Positions 52,942-61,815 of a stretch of 64,000 nucleotides of DNA are shown here, piece by piece. Where the stretch lies: assembly GCF_016424485.1 (NCBI RefSeq), contig NZ_JAELUP010000107.1, positions 80,717-144,716 on the forward strand, read 5' to 3'. This DNA is from Paenibacillus roseus. GTDB lineage: Bacteria > Bacillota > Bacilli > Paenibacillales > Paenibacillaceae. The notes under the pieces were generated by a model. The model had not been told where the DNA came from. It ran no database searches and was given only the letters and a program-made list of their open reading frames with translations. Made by a program: the position numbers and the translations under genes. How positions within the stretch are numbered: the stretch's first letter is position 1; each line of letters opens with the position of its first letter.

Positions 52942-53787
52942 ATGAAAGAATTCGGCATCGATATTCAGTGGACGGCCCGCTATCAATATCAGCAAGGCGG
53001 CAATCTTCATATACATGACCACAGCTTCTATCAAATGATCTATTTTGTCGACGGTAGCGGAAGGTTCAGTCTGGACGGGCAGGATTATCCGATTGCTCCG
53101 GGAGCCTTCTTCTTTATCAAGCCCCATGTCCGTCACGGCTTCACAGCGCACCGCGCTTCCGTAATCAAGACACTCGATTTGAAATTCCATATCATCAACA
53201 AGGAATTGGAGTTGCTTGTCGCCAAGGTTCCCGGCTCGCACCTGGATGATGGGCAGAACGTGCGCGCCTTATTGGAGGCGATTCGAAATGAAGGGTTAAC
53301 CAAGCGCCCTTATTTCAGTCACCTGGCTGCCCTCCACTTACTGCAATTGCTCTACCTGATTGCACGTTCACAGACAGAGCTGACACAGCAGCAGACGGCG
53401 TCCCTCCCCGTACCTGCGGGAATGACCTATGAGCCGCAGGAGGCGGCGCGGCAAGTTGAAAGCATGATTCAAGCTCACTATGCCGAAGACATTACCCTGC
53501 ACAGCATCGCCGCCCAGCTCGGCTATGACCGCAGCTATCTGAGCCGTGTGTTTCGCAGCAGTTACGACTGCACGTTCTCCCAGTACTTGCGCCGGTTGCG
53601 AATTGGCAAAGCCCGGGAGCTCCTGGCTGACACCAGCTTCAGCTTGAAAGAAATTGCGGAGCGAACCGGATTTAAGACAATCTATCATTTTAACCGGGTA
53701 TTCAAGGAATTGGAAGGCGTTAGCCCTGGAGGATGGCGGCAGAAGGAGCAAGGCGGAGTGAGGAAGGATGTTTATTTTGGGGAGTGA
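52942..53787 (+). CDS. AraC-family transcription regulator with cupin sensor
   Basis: A 281-residue regulator. The N-terminal domain is a cupin-type fold (NLHIHDHSFYQMIYFVDGSGRFSLDGQDY and APGAFFFIKPHVRHGF), which commonly binds sugars. The C-terminal AraC domain lies at about 180-275 (IAAQLGYDRSYLSRVFRSSY, IAERTGFKTIYHFNRVFKELEGVSPGGWR). It is divergent from the beta-propeller gene with about 130 bases between them and may regulate it. ATG 52942 has GGAGGTGCAC; a GTG at 52936 is too close to the site. Confidence 0.88.
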   Translation: MKEFGIDIQWTARYQYQQGGNLHIHDHSFYQMIYFVDGSGRFSLDGQDYPIAPGAFFFIKPHVRHGFTAHRASVIKTLDLKFHIINKELELLVAKVPGSHLDDGQNVRALLEAIRNEGLTKRPYFSHLAALHLLQLLYLIARSQTELTQQQTASLPVPAGMTYEPQEAARQVESMIQAHYAEDITLHSIAAQLGYDRSYLSRVFRSSYDCTFSQYLRRLRIGKARELLADTSFSLKEIAERTGFKTIYHFNRVFKELEGVSPGGWRQKEQGGVRKDVYFGE

Positions 53788-54041
53788 TCACAGTCCGGAT
53801 TGCTGTTCTTGGTCATGAATGGAATGTTTTAATCCAACTTCAAAGAAATTTTTAATGTGAGTGCTATCATTCGCTCCTCACCAAGCTCCCCGTTTTACAA
53901 CTCAAGAATCAACCAATATTTTCTATTTTAGAGTAATATGGTTTATGTATATGAGATGCTGGAAAATCGAATATGTCTCTTTCGATAATTATCCTTTACA
54001 TGGTAAAATAGAACTATTTTATAAAAATATCAAAATAAAGG

Positions 54042-54071
54042 TTGAAACTATCTTTTATTTTGATTTATACT
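54042..54071 (+). promoter_or_regulatory. Promoter of the AT-rich peptide/transport cassette
   Basis: TTGAAA (54042-54047), an 18-base spacer and TATACT (54066-54071). It lies about 68 bases before the 39-codon peptide gene. The stretch 53788-54041 is AT-rich and contains only a 71-codon frame that I do not accept as a gene. Confidence 0.5.
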
Positions 54072-54138
54072 TTTAGTTGGGTTTCTTCTGGGAGTATGCC
54101 CCAATTACTTTATCACATGCAAAAAAGAGTGATGTGTG

Positions 54139-54258
54139 ATGAGGAGAAATTTTCATTCTACTATTCAAGGACCATGGAAAGAAAAGGATGAAGGATCTTC
54201 GTATTCATGGATTTACTCAACTCCTTCAGGCAATAAAGCAAATTGGGATACCAGGTAG
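54139..54258 (+). CDS. 39-residue peptide, candidate bacteriocin or signal peptide
   Basis: ATG 54139 (or GTG 54136) to TAG 54258 encodes MRRNFHSTIQGPWKEKDEGS, then SYSWIYSTPSGNKANWDTR. The peptide is polar, Gly/Ser/Trp/Tyr-rich and without a hydrophobic leader. The ribosome site is weak (AAAAGAG). It is preceded by a promoter and followed by an attenuator-like hairpin before the DUF1430-type membrane gene. DUF1430 proteins are known next to lactococcin 972-type peptides, whose mature part is also rich in Trp, Tyr and Ser, but that match is loose here and the usual signal peptide is missing. It may be a degenerate precursor or a new peptide type. Confidence 0.4.
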   Translation: MRRNFHSTIQGPWKEKDEGSSYSWIYSTPSGNKANWDTR

Positions 54259-54272
54259 AAATTAGGATTTAT

Positions 54273-54301
54273 GGATTTGTCATCATAATGATGACAAATC
54301 C
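54273..54301 (+). terminator. Attenuator-like hairpin between the peptide and transporter genes
   Basis: GGATTTGTCATCAT and its exact complement ATGATGACAAATCC flank a single A, followed by GTTTTCG. It begins 14 bases after the peptide stop and ends 23 bases before the next ATG. A partial terminator here would make more peptide mRNA than transporter mRNA, as in many bacteriocin operons. Confidence 0.65.
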
Positions 54302-54324
54302 GTTTTCGTAGAGGAGCAGTCATT

Positions 54325-56502
54325 ATGAAGAAAGTCTTACTAACATTTCTACTTTTAATAGTAGCCATCAGCTTATTCAGCTTTGATGCCTTGTTCAAAA
54401 AACAAATTGCCAATATACTTTATGATGATTATAAACTCATGACTATACATTATTTTGAAGAAGAAAGAACTACATCAACAAATGTAATTCAAGAGTTAGT
54501 GGACTTTTCTGTGGATGAAGGAGTAAATATATCCCGTTACCATTTCATTAATGAGCATACTCTTCATATATACTCATCTAACATTCAGAGCGATTCTCAT
54601 ATTAGCCTTATCAGTGGTGAATGGCCGTATGATAATAATTACATTTCTAACAAATCAGTGATAGATCAGAATCAAAGCGGGACTATTGCATTCCCTATTT
54701 CTAACTTGGAGGTTAAATACTTTGACTTTCATCAACTTAGAAATGTAGGATTAGGTGGAAGTTTTTATTTATCGAAATCGGATAATGAATTACTTGAGCG
54801 AGCCCGTCAAGCATTTTCATCTTTTGGTGAAGTTCGTTTTGAAGAAGTTCAAACTAACCCGTTTTTAATGGTAAATGTAACTCTATTTCTTGTTGTGCTA
54901 TTTGCACTCGTTTCTTATAGTATAATTATCTTCTATTATATGATTCAAAATCGGACACAGTTTTATCTTCACCAATTGTGGGGCTATACTGTTTTCAGTA
55001 GTTTTCTTGCTTTTATTAGACCAGTATTTAAATCAATTCTTATAATTATTGTTACTGGGCAAGCTCTAGTTATTACTTTAACTATATATTATAACCAGAC
55101 CTACTATTTGATTGATATTGTAGTTGTCTCTATAATTATTTCGTTGATAATGTTGCTTGTTACAGTGGTCTTATTGGGAATCAGCCTCTTTTTTATTCGT
55201 CAATCAGGTATTGATAGTGTTAGTCTGAAAGGAAGCCCGCCTTTTAAAAATTACCAAATATCCTCTGTAATTCTTAAAGCTATATTTAGCATGATACTCT
55301 TATCGATTACGGCTTTCTCATTTATGAAAGCATTGGACTTAAATCAAAAATTAGCCAATCAAACATATTGGAATGAAACCAAAAACATATATAGAATTCA
55401 AGTAGGTCCTTTAAATATATCCGGAGATTTAAAAAAAGAAAAATATCTTAATGATCAATTCGAAAATTTATACCAATCTTTGAAAATTAATAAAGACTTA
55501 TTCCTTATTTATGCAGCTAATTTTGTTAAAATTTATCACAAGGATATAAGAGGTAAATATCTGTTTGAATATAATTCAGAAGGTGAGGAACAATTTTATT
55601 TACCGCGTGGTCGTAGTATCGTTATTAATGAAAACTATTTAAAAATTAACCCCATACTTGCTGCCAATCAGAGAGAGATTCTGGATCAATTGAACTCTAA
55701 CCCGATGATTTTGAATCTTTTAGTACCTGAAAAATTCAAGAAATATGAGCAATCAATAAAACAGAATTATCTAAAGAATTTTTACTTTCAAAAGGTAAGA
55801 GTGAACAATATATATAATGAAGAATTAGGGGCTCCATTAAATACAATTGATATAACAGATTTAGACATAAATATTATATATACCAGTAACTCACAGTCTT
55901 ACTTTACATTTAACTCTAGTTTAGGGGATCCTAAAAATAAAAATAAAATTGTAGATCCTATAGCGATAATTTTTAATGAGAGTGTGGACTCATCTTTTAT
56001 TGGTGCTTATACGACAACCAGTTTATATTTTTACGATGACTCACAAGGGAATGCATATAATAATATTATTGGATATTTAAAAGAAACAAGAACTTTAGGC
56101 TACATTCCTTATGTTACATCTGTTTATCAAGAAAATAACGCAGAGATAGTGAGGTTGACACAACAACTGTTACAGCAAATTGTCGCACTCTCTATTATGT
56201 TTATTCTCTCTTGTGCTTTTTTGATTGTATTTGTTTGGAGCTACTACATGTCAAATGCCAACCAACTTTATCTTAAATTTTTATTTGGATATTCTTATTG
56301 GAAAACAAATAAGCTATTAATTTTGAGTTCTATTTGTATTTATTTTATTTCAGGTATATTAGTTTTCTTTTGGCTGCATACAGAAATTGTTATACTATCT
56401 ACACTATTATTAATTGGTACTGACATGATCCTTATTTATTTATATAGCAGATACTTAAATCGTCAGCATATGGGAAAAATTCTTAAAGGAGAAAGTTTAT
56501 GA
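54325..56502 (+). CDS. Bacteriocin-associated integral membrane protein (DUF1430 / FtsX-like)
   Basis: A 725-residue membrane protein: one helix at the N-terminus (VLLTFLLLIVAISLFSF), an extracellular domain (about 30-185), a group of helices at about 190-340, a second extracellular domain (about 345-605), and two to four helices at the end. The C-terminal segment VFVWSYYMSNANQLYLKFLFGYSYWKTN fits the DUF1430 region of the bacteriocin-associated family, which is paired with a dedicated ABC ATPase and thought to give export or immunity. The codon use is very AT-rich. It has GAGGAG as ribosome site and overlaps the ATPase gene by 4 bases. Confidence 0.75.
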   Translation: MKKVLLTFLLLIVAISLFSFDALFKKQIANILYDDYKLMTIHYFEEERTTSTNVIQELVDFSVDEGVNISRYHFINEHTLHIYSSNIQSDSHISLISGEWPYDNNYISNKSVIDQNQSGTIAFPISNLEVKYFDFHQLRNVGLGGSFYLSKSDNELLERARQAFSSFGEVRFEEVQTNPFLMVNVTLFLVVLFALVSYSIIIFYYMIQNRTQFYLHQLWGYTVFSSFLAFIRPVFKSILIIIVTGQALVITLTIYYNQTYYLIDIVVVSIIISLIMLLVTVVLLGISLFFIRQSGIDSVSLKGSPPFKNYQISSVILKAIFSMILLSITAFSFMKALDLNQKLANQTYWNETKNIYRIQVGPLNISGDLKKEKYLNDQFENLYQSLKINKDLFLIYAANFVKIYHKDIRGKYLFEYNSEGEEQFYLPRGRSIVINENYLKINPILAANQREILDQLNSNPMILNLLVPEKFKKYEQSIKQNYLKNFYFQKVRVNNIYNEELGAPLNTIDITDLDINIIYTSNSQSYFTFNSSLGDPKNKNKIVDPIAIIFNESVDSSFIGAYTTTSLYFYDDSQGNAYNNIIGYLKETRTLGYIPYVTSVYQENNAEIVRLTQQLLQQIVALSIMFILSCAFLIVFVWSYYMSNANQLYLKFLFGYSYWKTNKLLILSSICIYFISGILVFFWLHTEIVILSTLLLIGTDMILIYLYSRYLNRQHMGKILKGESL

Positions 56503-57116
56503 TTCAACTAGAGGATGTAAATAAATCTTATGAAGGAAGACCACTGTTGACAAACTTCTCAATAAATATAGACACAAATCAATTTGTTACAATTACAGGT
56601 AGAAGTGGTTCAGGAAAATCAACACTTCTAAATATAATGAGTTTATTAGACGTCCCTGATAAAGGAACAGTTAAAGTTCGAAATATTTTAAATCCGGATC
56701 GTAAGAAAACCCAATGGTTAAGAAGATTTCATTTTGGCTATATTTTCCAAAATTATGTACTTATGAATCAAAACACTGTTGAAGAAAATCTTCTTTTATC
56801 AACCCAATACTCTAAAAAGGTAAGTTCAAATGAGTTGATAGGAGTGCTCGAAAAAGTAAAACTTGACGGGAGCTACTTAAAGAAAAGGATTTATCAATTA
56901 AGTGGCGGTGAACAACAGCGATTAGCAATTGCCCGAATAATTTTAAAACCATGTGATATTATTTTTGCTGACGAACCGACAGGAAATTTAGATCATCACA
57001 ACAAAAAAATAATACTCTCCTTGTTCCATGAATTACAGCAAAAAGGAAAAACAATTGTATGTGTTACCCATGATGCAGAGATTGCTAAACAATCTGATAA
57101 AAATATCGAACTGTAG
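56499..57116 (+). CDS. ABC transporter ATP-binding protein (LolD/MacB-like)
   Basis: A 205-residue ATPase with Walker A GRSGSGKST, Q-loop FGYIFQNYVLMNQNTVEENLLL, signature LSGGEQQRLAIARI and Walker B DIIFADEPTGNLD, the pattern of ATPases that power FtsX/MacB-type membrane proteins. The 4-bp overlap with the DUF1430 gene indicates a stable pair. Known relatives are the lactococcin 972-group exporters. The family is broad, so the substrate cannot be assigned from this subunit. Confidence 0.85.
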   Translation: MIQLEDVNKSYEGRPLLTNFSINIDTNQFVTITGRSGSGKSTLLNIMSLLDVPDKGTVKVRNILNPDRKKTQWLRRFHFGYIFQNYVLMNQNTVEENLLLSTQYSKKVSSNELIGVLEKVKLDGSYLKKRIYQLSGGEQQRLAIARIILKPCDIIFADEPTGNLDHHNKKIILSLFHELQQKGKTIVCVTHDAEIAKQSDKNIEL

Positions 57117-57166
57117 AAATCAATAGGATGTAACTCTTGTAAGTATATAATATTCTGGAGGATAAA

Positions 57167-57367
57167 ATGTTGAAACATCTAGGGATATCATTAATTAATT
57201 GTATAATTATTATTGTTGCTTTGGTCTTACATCGGATTATTTTTCGTGTTTTTAATATCTCCTTTGAAAATGTTTTTATTTATTGGGGGATATTCATTGC
57301 AATAATATTTGTACTTACATTATTAATTTCTTTAATCTTCTCAAAAGAAAAATCGCGAAACATGTAA
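57167..57367 (+). CDS. Small two-helix membrane protein
   Basis: A 66-residue protein with two hydrophobic segments (about 6-28 and 37-60) and a charged end (FSKEKSRNM). It has a clear ribosome site (GGAGGATAAA before ATG) and follows the ATPase by 50 bases in the same AT-rich style, so it belongs to the cassette. Such proteins can act as immunity factors, but no family is recognised. Confidence 0.65.
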   Translation: MLKHLGISLINCIIIIVALVLHRIIFRVFNISFENVFIYWGIFIAIIFVLTLLISLIFSKEKSRNM

Positions 57368-57368
57368 T

Positions 57369-57410
57369 CGAATACTGCTCTCTGCGCCTAAGCCCAGGGA
57401 GCAGTATTCG
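57369..57410. terminator. Bidirectional terminator at the end of the cassette
   Basis: CGAATACTGCTC and GAGCAGTATTCG form a perfect 12-bp stem that extends with one mismatch inside. It lies one base after the stop of the small membrane protein gene, with T-rich sequence following, and also faces the convergent ycnI gene. Confidence 0.8.
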
Positions 57411-57501
57411 GTATTTCGCTTCATTAAAATATTCAGAAAATATCTGGTCAAACTTTCGTTAAACTGAAGCTCGTATGCCAACCTTCTCCCCAGCCAATTA
57501 A

Positions 57502-58161
57502 CTAAGCTTTGCGCGGCTTGCGCACAAGCGCGATAATAACTGCGATTACGCCCAGTGCCAGCGCCGCAATTGCCATTCCACGGTCCACACTGTTGGAGCC
57601 TGCTGTTGCGGCCTTCTCCTCTTGACCGCCTGCCTGATCTGCCGGCTGCTGAGTGGTTGTGCCGACGCTTGCGCCGTGGCCTTGATTACTGCCGCCTGCT
57701 CCAGCGTTTACGACAGTGACCGATGCAGGATGCTGACCGTCTGATGCTTCGACCCAGTCTACCTTGCTGCCGTCCGCGTAGGTCTGATAAGCCTTCCAGT
57801 TAAGCTCGGTGGCATCTGCGCCAACCTTGCCCTGGAAACGGAACTCGGTAAACTCGGTTACTTCGAGTCCTTTGCCTTCAGCCGTCCACTTGATAGCGGT
57901 AATTTTGTCTCCTTCTCCCTTGGTCAGCTCATAAGTCCAGCCCGGCTTTGGCTCAATGCGCAAAACTTCAACACCATCGGGAACGCGTACTTCAATTACC
58001 TTTGTTGTGGTTCCACTGGTCTCACTCGGAACCCGAACGGCAAACACCTCATATGAACCTTGGCTTACTTCTGCAGGACGAACCGTAACATGCGCGCTTG
58101 CAATCCCCGCAAACAAAAACAGCGCCATGGAAATGAGTGCCGCGCTTAATAACTTTTTCAT
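57502..58161 (-). CDS. ycnI: YcnI-like copper-binding membrane protein (DUF1775)
   Basis: A 219-residue secreted protein. The signal peptide probably ends at ASA, leaving H24 as the first mature residue (HVTVRP), which with later residues forms the copper site of YcnI. The beta-sandwich (about 24-150) contains GWTYEL and TELNWKAYQTYADG. A Gly/Gln-rich linker and a C-terminal membrane helix (AIAALALGVIAVIIALV) anchor it outside the cell. In Bacillus subtilis it is encoded next to ycnJ; here a two-component system lies between them. Confidence 0.88.
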   Translation of the reverse strand: MKKLLSAALISMALFLFAGIASAHVTVRPAEVSQGSYEVFAVRVPSETSGTTTKVIEVRVPDGVEVLRIEPKPGWTYELTKGEGDKITAIKWTAEGKGLEVTEFTEFRFQGKVGADATELNWKAYQTYADGSKVDWVEASDGQHPASVTVVNAGAGGSNQGHGASVGTTTQQPADQAGGQEEKAATAGSNSVDRGMAIAALALGVIAVIIALVRKPRKA

Positions 58162-58277
58162 TCAAGAACCCCTCTTCAACTTGGTAATCGTATCTGTACC
58201 CAAGTATAATCATCTCTCGGCAATAAGACATGACTCAAAAGGGCTATATGTCCGTGAACAAACTGTGAGCTAAATGA

Positions 58278-59021
58278 TCAGTTGGAGAAAGGGCCTTTTG
58301 CAATGCCCTGCTCCATTGCATATCGGGCTAGCTGTACGCGGTTGTCCAGATGGAGCTTTTGCAAAATATTTTTCAAATGATTTTTGACCGTGTGCTCGGA
58401 GAGATGAAACAGCGAAGCGATCTCACGATTGGATTCTCCTTTGGCAACACGCTCCAGAATTTCGGTCTCCCGCGGCGTGAGCGGAGAAACAGGAACACCG
58501 CCCTGAGATCTGCGGCGAGAAGCCGCGGCCGCCTGAGCCTGCTCTCCCTGAATCGGATCATCTTCCGCCGTGCCGGACCGGGCCCGCGATGAAAATTCCT
58601 GCAAAATTCGAAAGGCCAGTTCTTTCGACATTGGCGCTTCATCCACCGCGATCGCCCGCAAGTATTCATGCCAGGAGGACGGTTTTAAATTTTTAAGCAA
58701 ATAGCCTTGCGCCCCTCGCTTGATCGCCTCGAACAGGTCGGTAATGTCATCGGATACGGTAACCATGACAATTTTAATATAGGGCTGCGCAGCCTTGATT
58801 CGCTGCGTAGCCTCCAGACCGCCCATACCCGGCATATTAATATCCATCAAGATTAGATCCGGTTCCAACTCGGATGCCAGCCGAATTGCCTCCTCGCCAT
58901 TCACCGCTTCAGCCGCAATTTCAAATGTCCGGTCCGACTCCAGCACCGTGCGCATGCCCTCTCGCCCGTGCGGGTGGTCATCCACGATCAGAACACGGAC
59001 GGTACGTACCCGGTCCGCCAT
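58278..59021 (-). CDS. NarL/FixJ-family response regulator
   Basis: A 247-residue regulator: receiver domain with the phosphorylation site D60 (LILMDINMPG) and conserved VTVSDD and YLLKNLKP, an unusual linker of about 45 residues rich in Ala/Arg/Ser (QAQAAAASRRRSQGG), and a LuxR-type DNA-binding domain (LTPRETEILERVAKGESNREIA and HLSEHTVKNHLKNI). It is 3 bases downstream of its kinase and is transcribed with copper genes, so it probably responds to copper or a related redox signal. Confidence 0.88.
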   Translation of the reverse strand: MADRVRTVRVLIVDDHPHGREGMRTVLESDRTFEIAAEAVNGEEAIRLASELEPDLILMDINMPGMGGLEATQRIKAAQPYIKIVMVTVSDDITDLFEAIKRGAQGYLLKNLKPSSWHEYLRAIAVDEAPMSKELAFRILQEFSSRARSGTAEDDPIQGEQAQAAAASRRRSQGGVPVSPLTPRETEILERVAKGESNREIASLFHLSEHTVKNHLKNILQKLHLDNRVQLARYAMEQGIAKGPFSN

Positions 59022-59024
59022 TCT

Positions 59025-59897
59025 TCATCCGCTCCCTTCGCTTATAATAGTCACCTGTGTCCCCTGGCCATGTTCTCCCGGAAGGTTGTGATTCCTATCG
59101 GGAAGACCGATCTCAAGCCGCCAGTCCATTGCCGCAGCACGGCTCTCCATTGACCTGATGCCATAGCAGCCTTTGCGCTTAAAATTCTCTGCGTCTGCCC
59201 CGATGCCGTTATCTGTCACTGTGCAGACGAACCCTCTGCCGTTATCTGTATGCGGATAGCATTGAATGACAGCAGTGGTAGCCCTCGCGTGCTTCTGAAC
59301 ATTTATGAGCGCCTCCCGCAAAATTGCCAGCAACTCTACCTTTTGCCTTGGCGTCAACCAGGCATCGGCCAGCTGCCAGTCCAGTGTCAGCTGCAGCCCG
59401 CTGTCCTCGCGAATTTCATCCAGCAGCTTGTGCATGGACTGCATCCACGGCTTGTCGGTCACAACAGGACTGCTATGCAGCGCCGCGATCGACTGTCTGA
59501 CATTGTCATAGACATGCCGGACCGTCTCTCGAATTTGCTCCGTCTGCTGCTTGCCCTCAATGCTGCTCTGCACCTGATCCAGCTTATCCAGCTTGACAGA
59601 GAGCAGAAATAAGGACTGGGAAATGCCATCGTGCAGTTCGCGCGCCAACTGCTGCCGCTGCTCAAGCGCGGCCTTAAGCGACTGCTCTCTGCGCAGCGAG
59701 TCCTGCGCGTGCTCCAGCACGACAAACAATTTGCGCAGCAGCGTAATGGTGACAAAAAACACAATAAAAGGAGCCAGCAAATTGCCTAGCTCCATGGAAA
59801 CATAAGGGAGCAGCAGCGTATGCCGCAAATACTCCCACAAACCGATTGTCAACGTAGGGATTGACAATATCAACCACTTAAGCTGCTTATATGTCAA
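59025..59897 (-). CDS. Sensor histidine kinase (HisKA_3 type)
   Basis: A 290-residue kinase with two closely spaced N-terminal membrane helices (about 8-23 and 40-60), almost no extracellular loop, a HisKA_3 domain with H89 in RELHDGISQSLFLLS, and a HATPase_c domain with EALINVQKHARA and VTDNGIGAD. It should sense a signal in or near the membrane and phosphorylate the adjacent NarL-type regulator. Kinases of this build include NreB/DesK-like proteins. Its position between copD and ycnI suggests copper stress. Confidence 0.85.
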   Translation of the reverse strand: MTYKQLKWLILSIPTLTIGLWEYLRHTLLLPYVSMELGNLLAPFIVFFVTITLLRKLFVVLEHAQDSLRREQSLKAALEQRQQLARELHDGISQSLFLLSVKLDKLDQVQSSIEGKQQTEQIRETVRHVYDNVRQSIAALHSSPVVTDKPWMQSMHKLLDEIREDSGLQLTLDWQLADAWLTPRQKVELLAILREALINVQKHARATTAVIQCYPHTDNGRGFVCTVTDNGIGADAENFKRKGCYGIRSMESRAAAMDWRLEIGLPDRNHNLPGEHGQGTQVTIISEGSG

Positions 59898-59918
59898 GGC
59901 TGCTCCCCCTCATCAAGA

Positions 59919-61562
59919 TTAATAATTCCGGAATTCTTCCGTGAATACAATCTCGTCATCTTCCGGCGTCAGGATGCGAACTTCTGCCATCCATTTGCCT
60001 GGGAACGGAATGAATGGACCCTTCGCCTGATAAGTGGACTTCGTAAAATCCGGAAAAGCGTCGATCTCTTCATCCTTGTAAGGTTCCACCGGAACTTCGA
60101 TAGCTCCAAGATCCGGCTTATCCAGCGAACGAAGCAATAATTTAACCCGTTTCGGCTCTGTCGCCTCGCCGGATTTCTCCGGCAGCCAGATCTTGACGGT
60201 AAACCGGTTCTCGCCGGGAACATTCGGCGTAATCCGCAGCGTAAAGTGCTTATCCGTCCCCATCACATGTTTGGAAAACGGTGTATTCGCAGGAAGCGGA
60301 CTAATATACGTAAAGATACCAACGACGATAATGATTGCGGCCATCAGGCCAACATCCACTTTAAGCAGCGTACCGGAAGGCAAGTCGCCGCGCCGCACTC
60401 GGAATCTCAGGAATGCGCCGGTCACGATGACAAACAACACGAGAACTGTCTTGATCACAAGCAGGATTCCCCATGATGTATAGAACAAATAAGATAAATC
60501 CGGCAGGAACAGGAAGGTACTGAGCAGTCCGGTTATCGTGAGCACCACAATGCTAATCCAGGCAACTCGCGAGAATGCTGCGGCGAAGCGTCCGGCATCC
60601 TTGCGCTCCTCCAGCCATAGCACCAGCAGGAAGGCCAGACCGCCAGCCCAGATTGCCGACCCGGCCAAATGGACAATATCAAGCAGCAACGCATACCATT
60701 TCGGCTCATAGGCAGCGGCATGGCCGTTGAAACCCTCTAGCACAAGCAATGCGGCAGCCCATAGTATTTTGATTATTGCCGAGCCGGATTTCAGCACCAG
60801 GAAGCCCAGCAGCGCCAGAACGAGCAGAATCAGCCAGGAAATTCCGACCTCGGTCTTTGTAAACAGCTTGGCCCAATCCGATGTCGGCTGCCCTTCCATC
60901 AGCTCACGGGCATGAATGAAGACGTAAAACAGGCTGACAATGAGCAACCCGCGAATCGTCCACAGTCCCCATTTGCCGAACAGTTTGCGATGTACCTCTG
61001 TCTTATTTCGCAACATGCCATACCAAAGCATCAGTCCCGTACTGAGCAGCAGCGCGGCATAATACAGCCCTCTGCTGAGATATAGCAGGAGTTCGCTTAC
61101 GGTGACTTCTGTCGTGGCGCCATGCCCGGAATGTCCCAACTGCTTATGCAGGTCAAAGGCGGATGCATCCCTGGCGTTAGGCGGATTGCCAACGACGAAG
61201 ATATAGGAGCCGGACACCGGATGACCGTCCGCAGATACGATCGAATAGGACACCGTATATACGCCTTCACCAAGCTTCGGCAGCTCAAGAGAAATTTCTT
61301 TGCGATTCTCGGAGACCGTATGCTTGTTCTCCGTTACCGGCTTAGAGGTGGAATCCAAAACCTGAATGCCTCCGATTCCGGTTTCGATCTGTTCATTAAA
61401 ATGAACTTCGACCTTTGGAGGGCTCTCGTTCATTTGCGTGTTCGGTTCCGGCACCATCGATTCGGCGGTAGCATGTGCGTGAGCCTGCATTGGCGCATAT
61501 GCCCATGACGCCAGCATCATCAGGATCAACAGGGCCGGCGCAATCCCTCTTTTTAACGTCAT
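59919..61562 (-). CDS. ycnJ: CopC-CopD fusion copper-uptake protein (YcnJ type)
   Basis: About 547 residues. After a signal peptide (ending near AHA) the mature protein begins with His (HATAES), the CopC copper ligand; the CopC domain (about 30-135) has FNEQIETG and SADGHPVSGSYIFVV. The CopD domain has eight membrane segments (about 160-450), followed by a C-terminal extracellular beta domain (about 460-547). It imports or shuttles copper across the membrane. The start is uncertain: ATG 61562 begins a normal signal peptide, but the frame is open to 61592. Confidence 0.88.
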   Translation of the reverse strand: MTLKRGIAPALLILMMLASWAYAPMQAHAHATAESMVPEPNTQMNESPPKVEVHFNEQIETGIGGIQVLDSTSKPVTENKHTVSENRKEISLELPKLGEGVYTVSYSIVSADGHPVSGSYIFVVGNPPNARDASAFDLHKQLGHSGHGATTEVTVSELLLYLSRGLYYAALLLSTGLMLWYGMLRNKTEVHRKLFGKWGLWTIRGLLIVSLFYVFIHARELMEGQPTSDWAKLFTKTEVGISWLILLVLALLGFLVLKSGSAIIKILWAAALLVLEGFNGHAAAYEPKWYALLLDIVHLAGSAIWAGGLAFLLVLWLEERKDAGRFAAAFSRVAWISIVVLTITGLLSTFLFLPDLSYLFYTSWGILLVIKTVLVLFVIVTGAFLRFRVRRGDLPSGTLLKVDVGLMAAIIIVVGIFTYISPLPANTPFSKHVMGTDKHFTLRITPNVPGENRFTVKIWLPEKSGEATEPKRVKLLLRSLDKPDLGAIEVPVEPYKDEEIDAFPDFTKSTYQAKGPFIPFPGKWMAEVRILTPEDDEIVFTEEFRNY

Positions 61563-61815
61563 GCGATCCCCAGCGATACGGTTATTCCACATGCTTTAAC
61601 AACACCTTCGCTTTCCTCATTCTATTGTTTACGATCATTAGAAAAAATTTCAAATGTAAAATTATGATCTTTCGATAAGTCTATCAGATAGCAGATTAAA
61701 AAACAGCCCGGTCCCTTGCTTAAGTATACTTATTATTTTTTCCTGCGCATCCTGCTTCACAAAGACGTCAAAAAGGTCTTCCCATTTTTTGAATAATTCT
61801 TATGATGAGACTTTC

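Noticed and set aside
51797..52945. 382-codon frame opposite the propeller gene
   Set aside because: Antisense shadow; product lacks any domain pattern and spans the divergent promoter region.
53861..54076. 71-codon frame before the peptide cassette
   Set aside because: No ribosome site, a composition like AT-rich intergenic DNA, and it overlaps the predicted promoter at 54042-54071.
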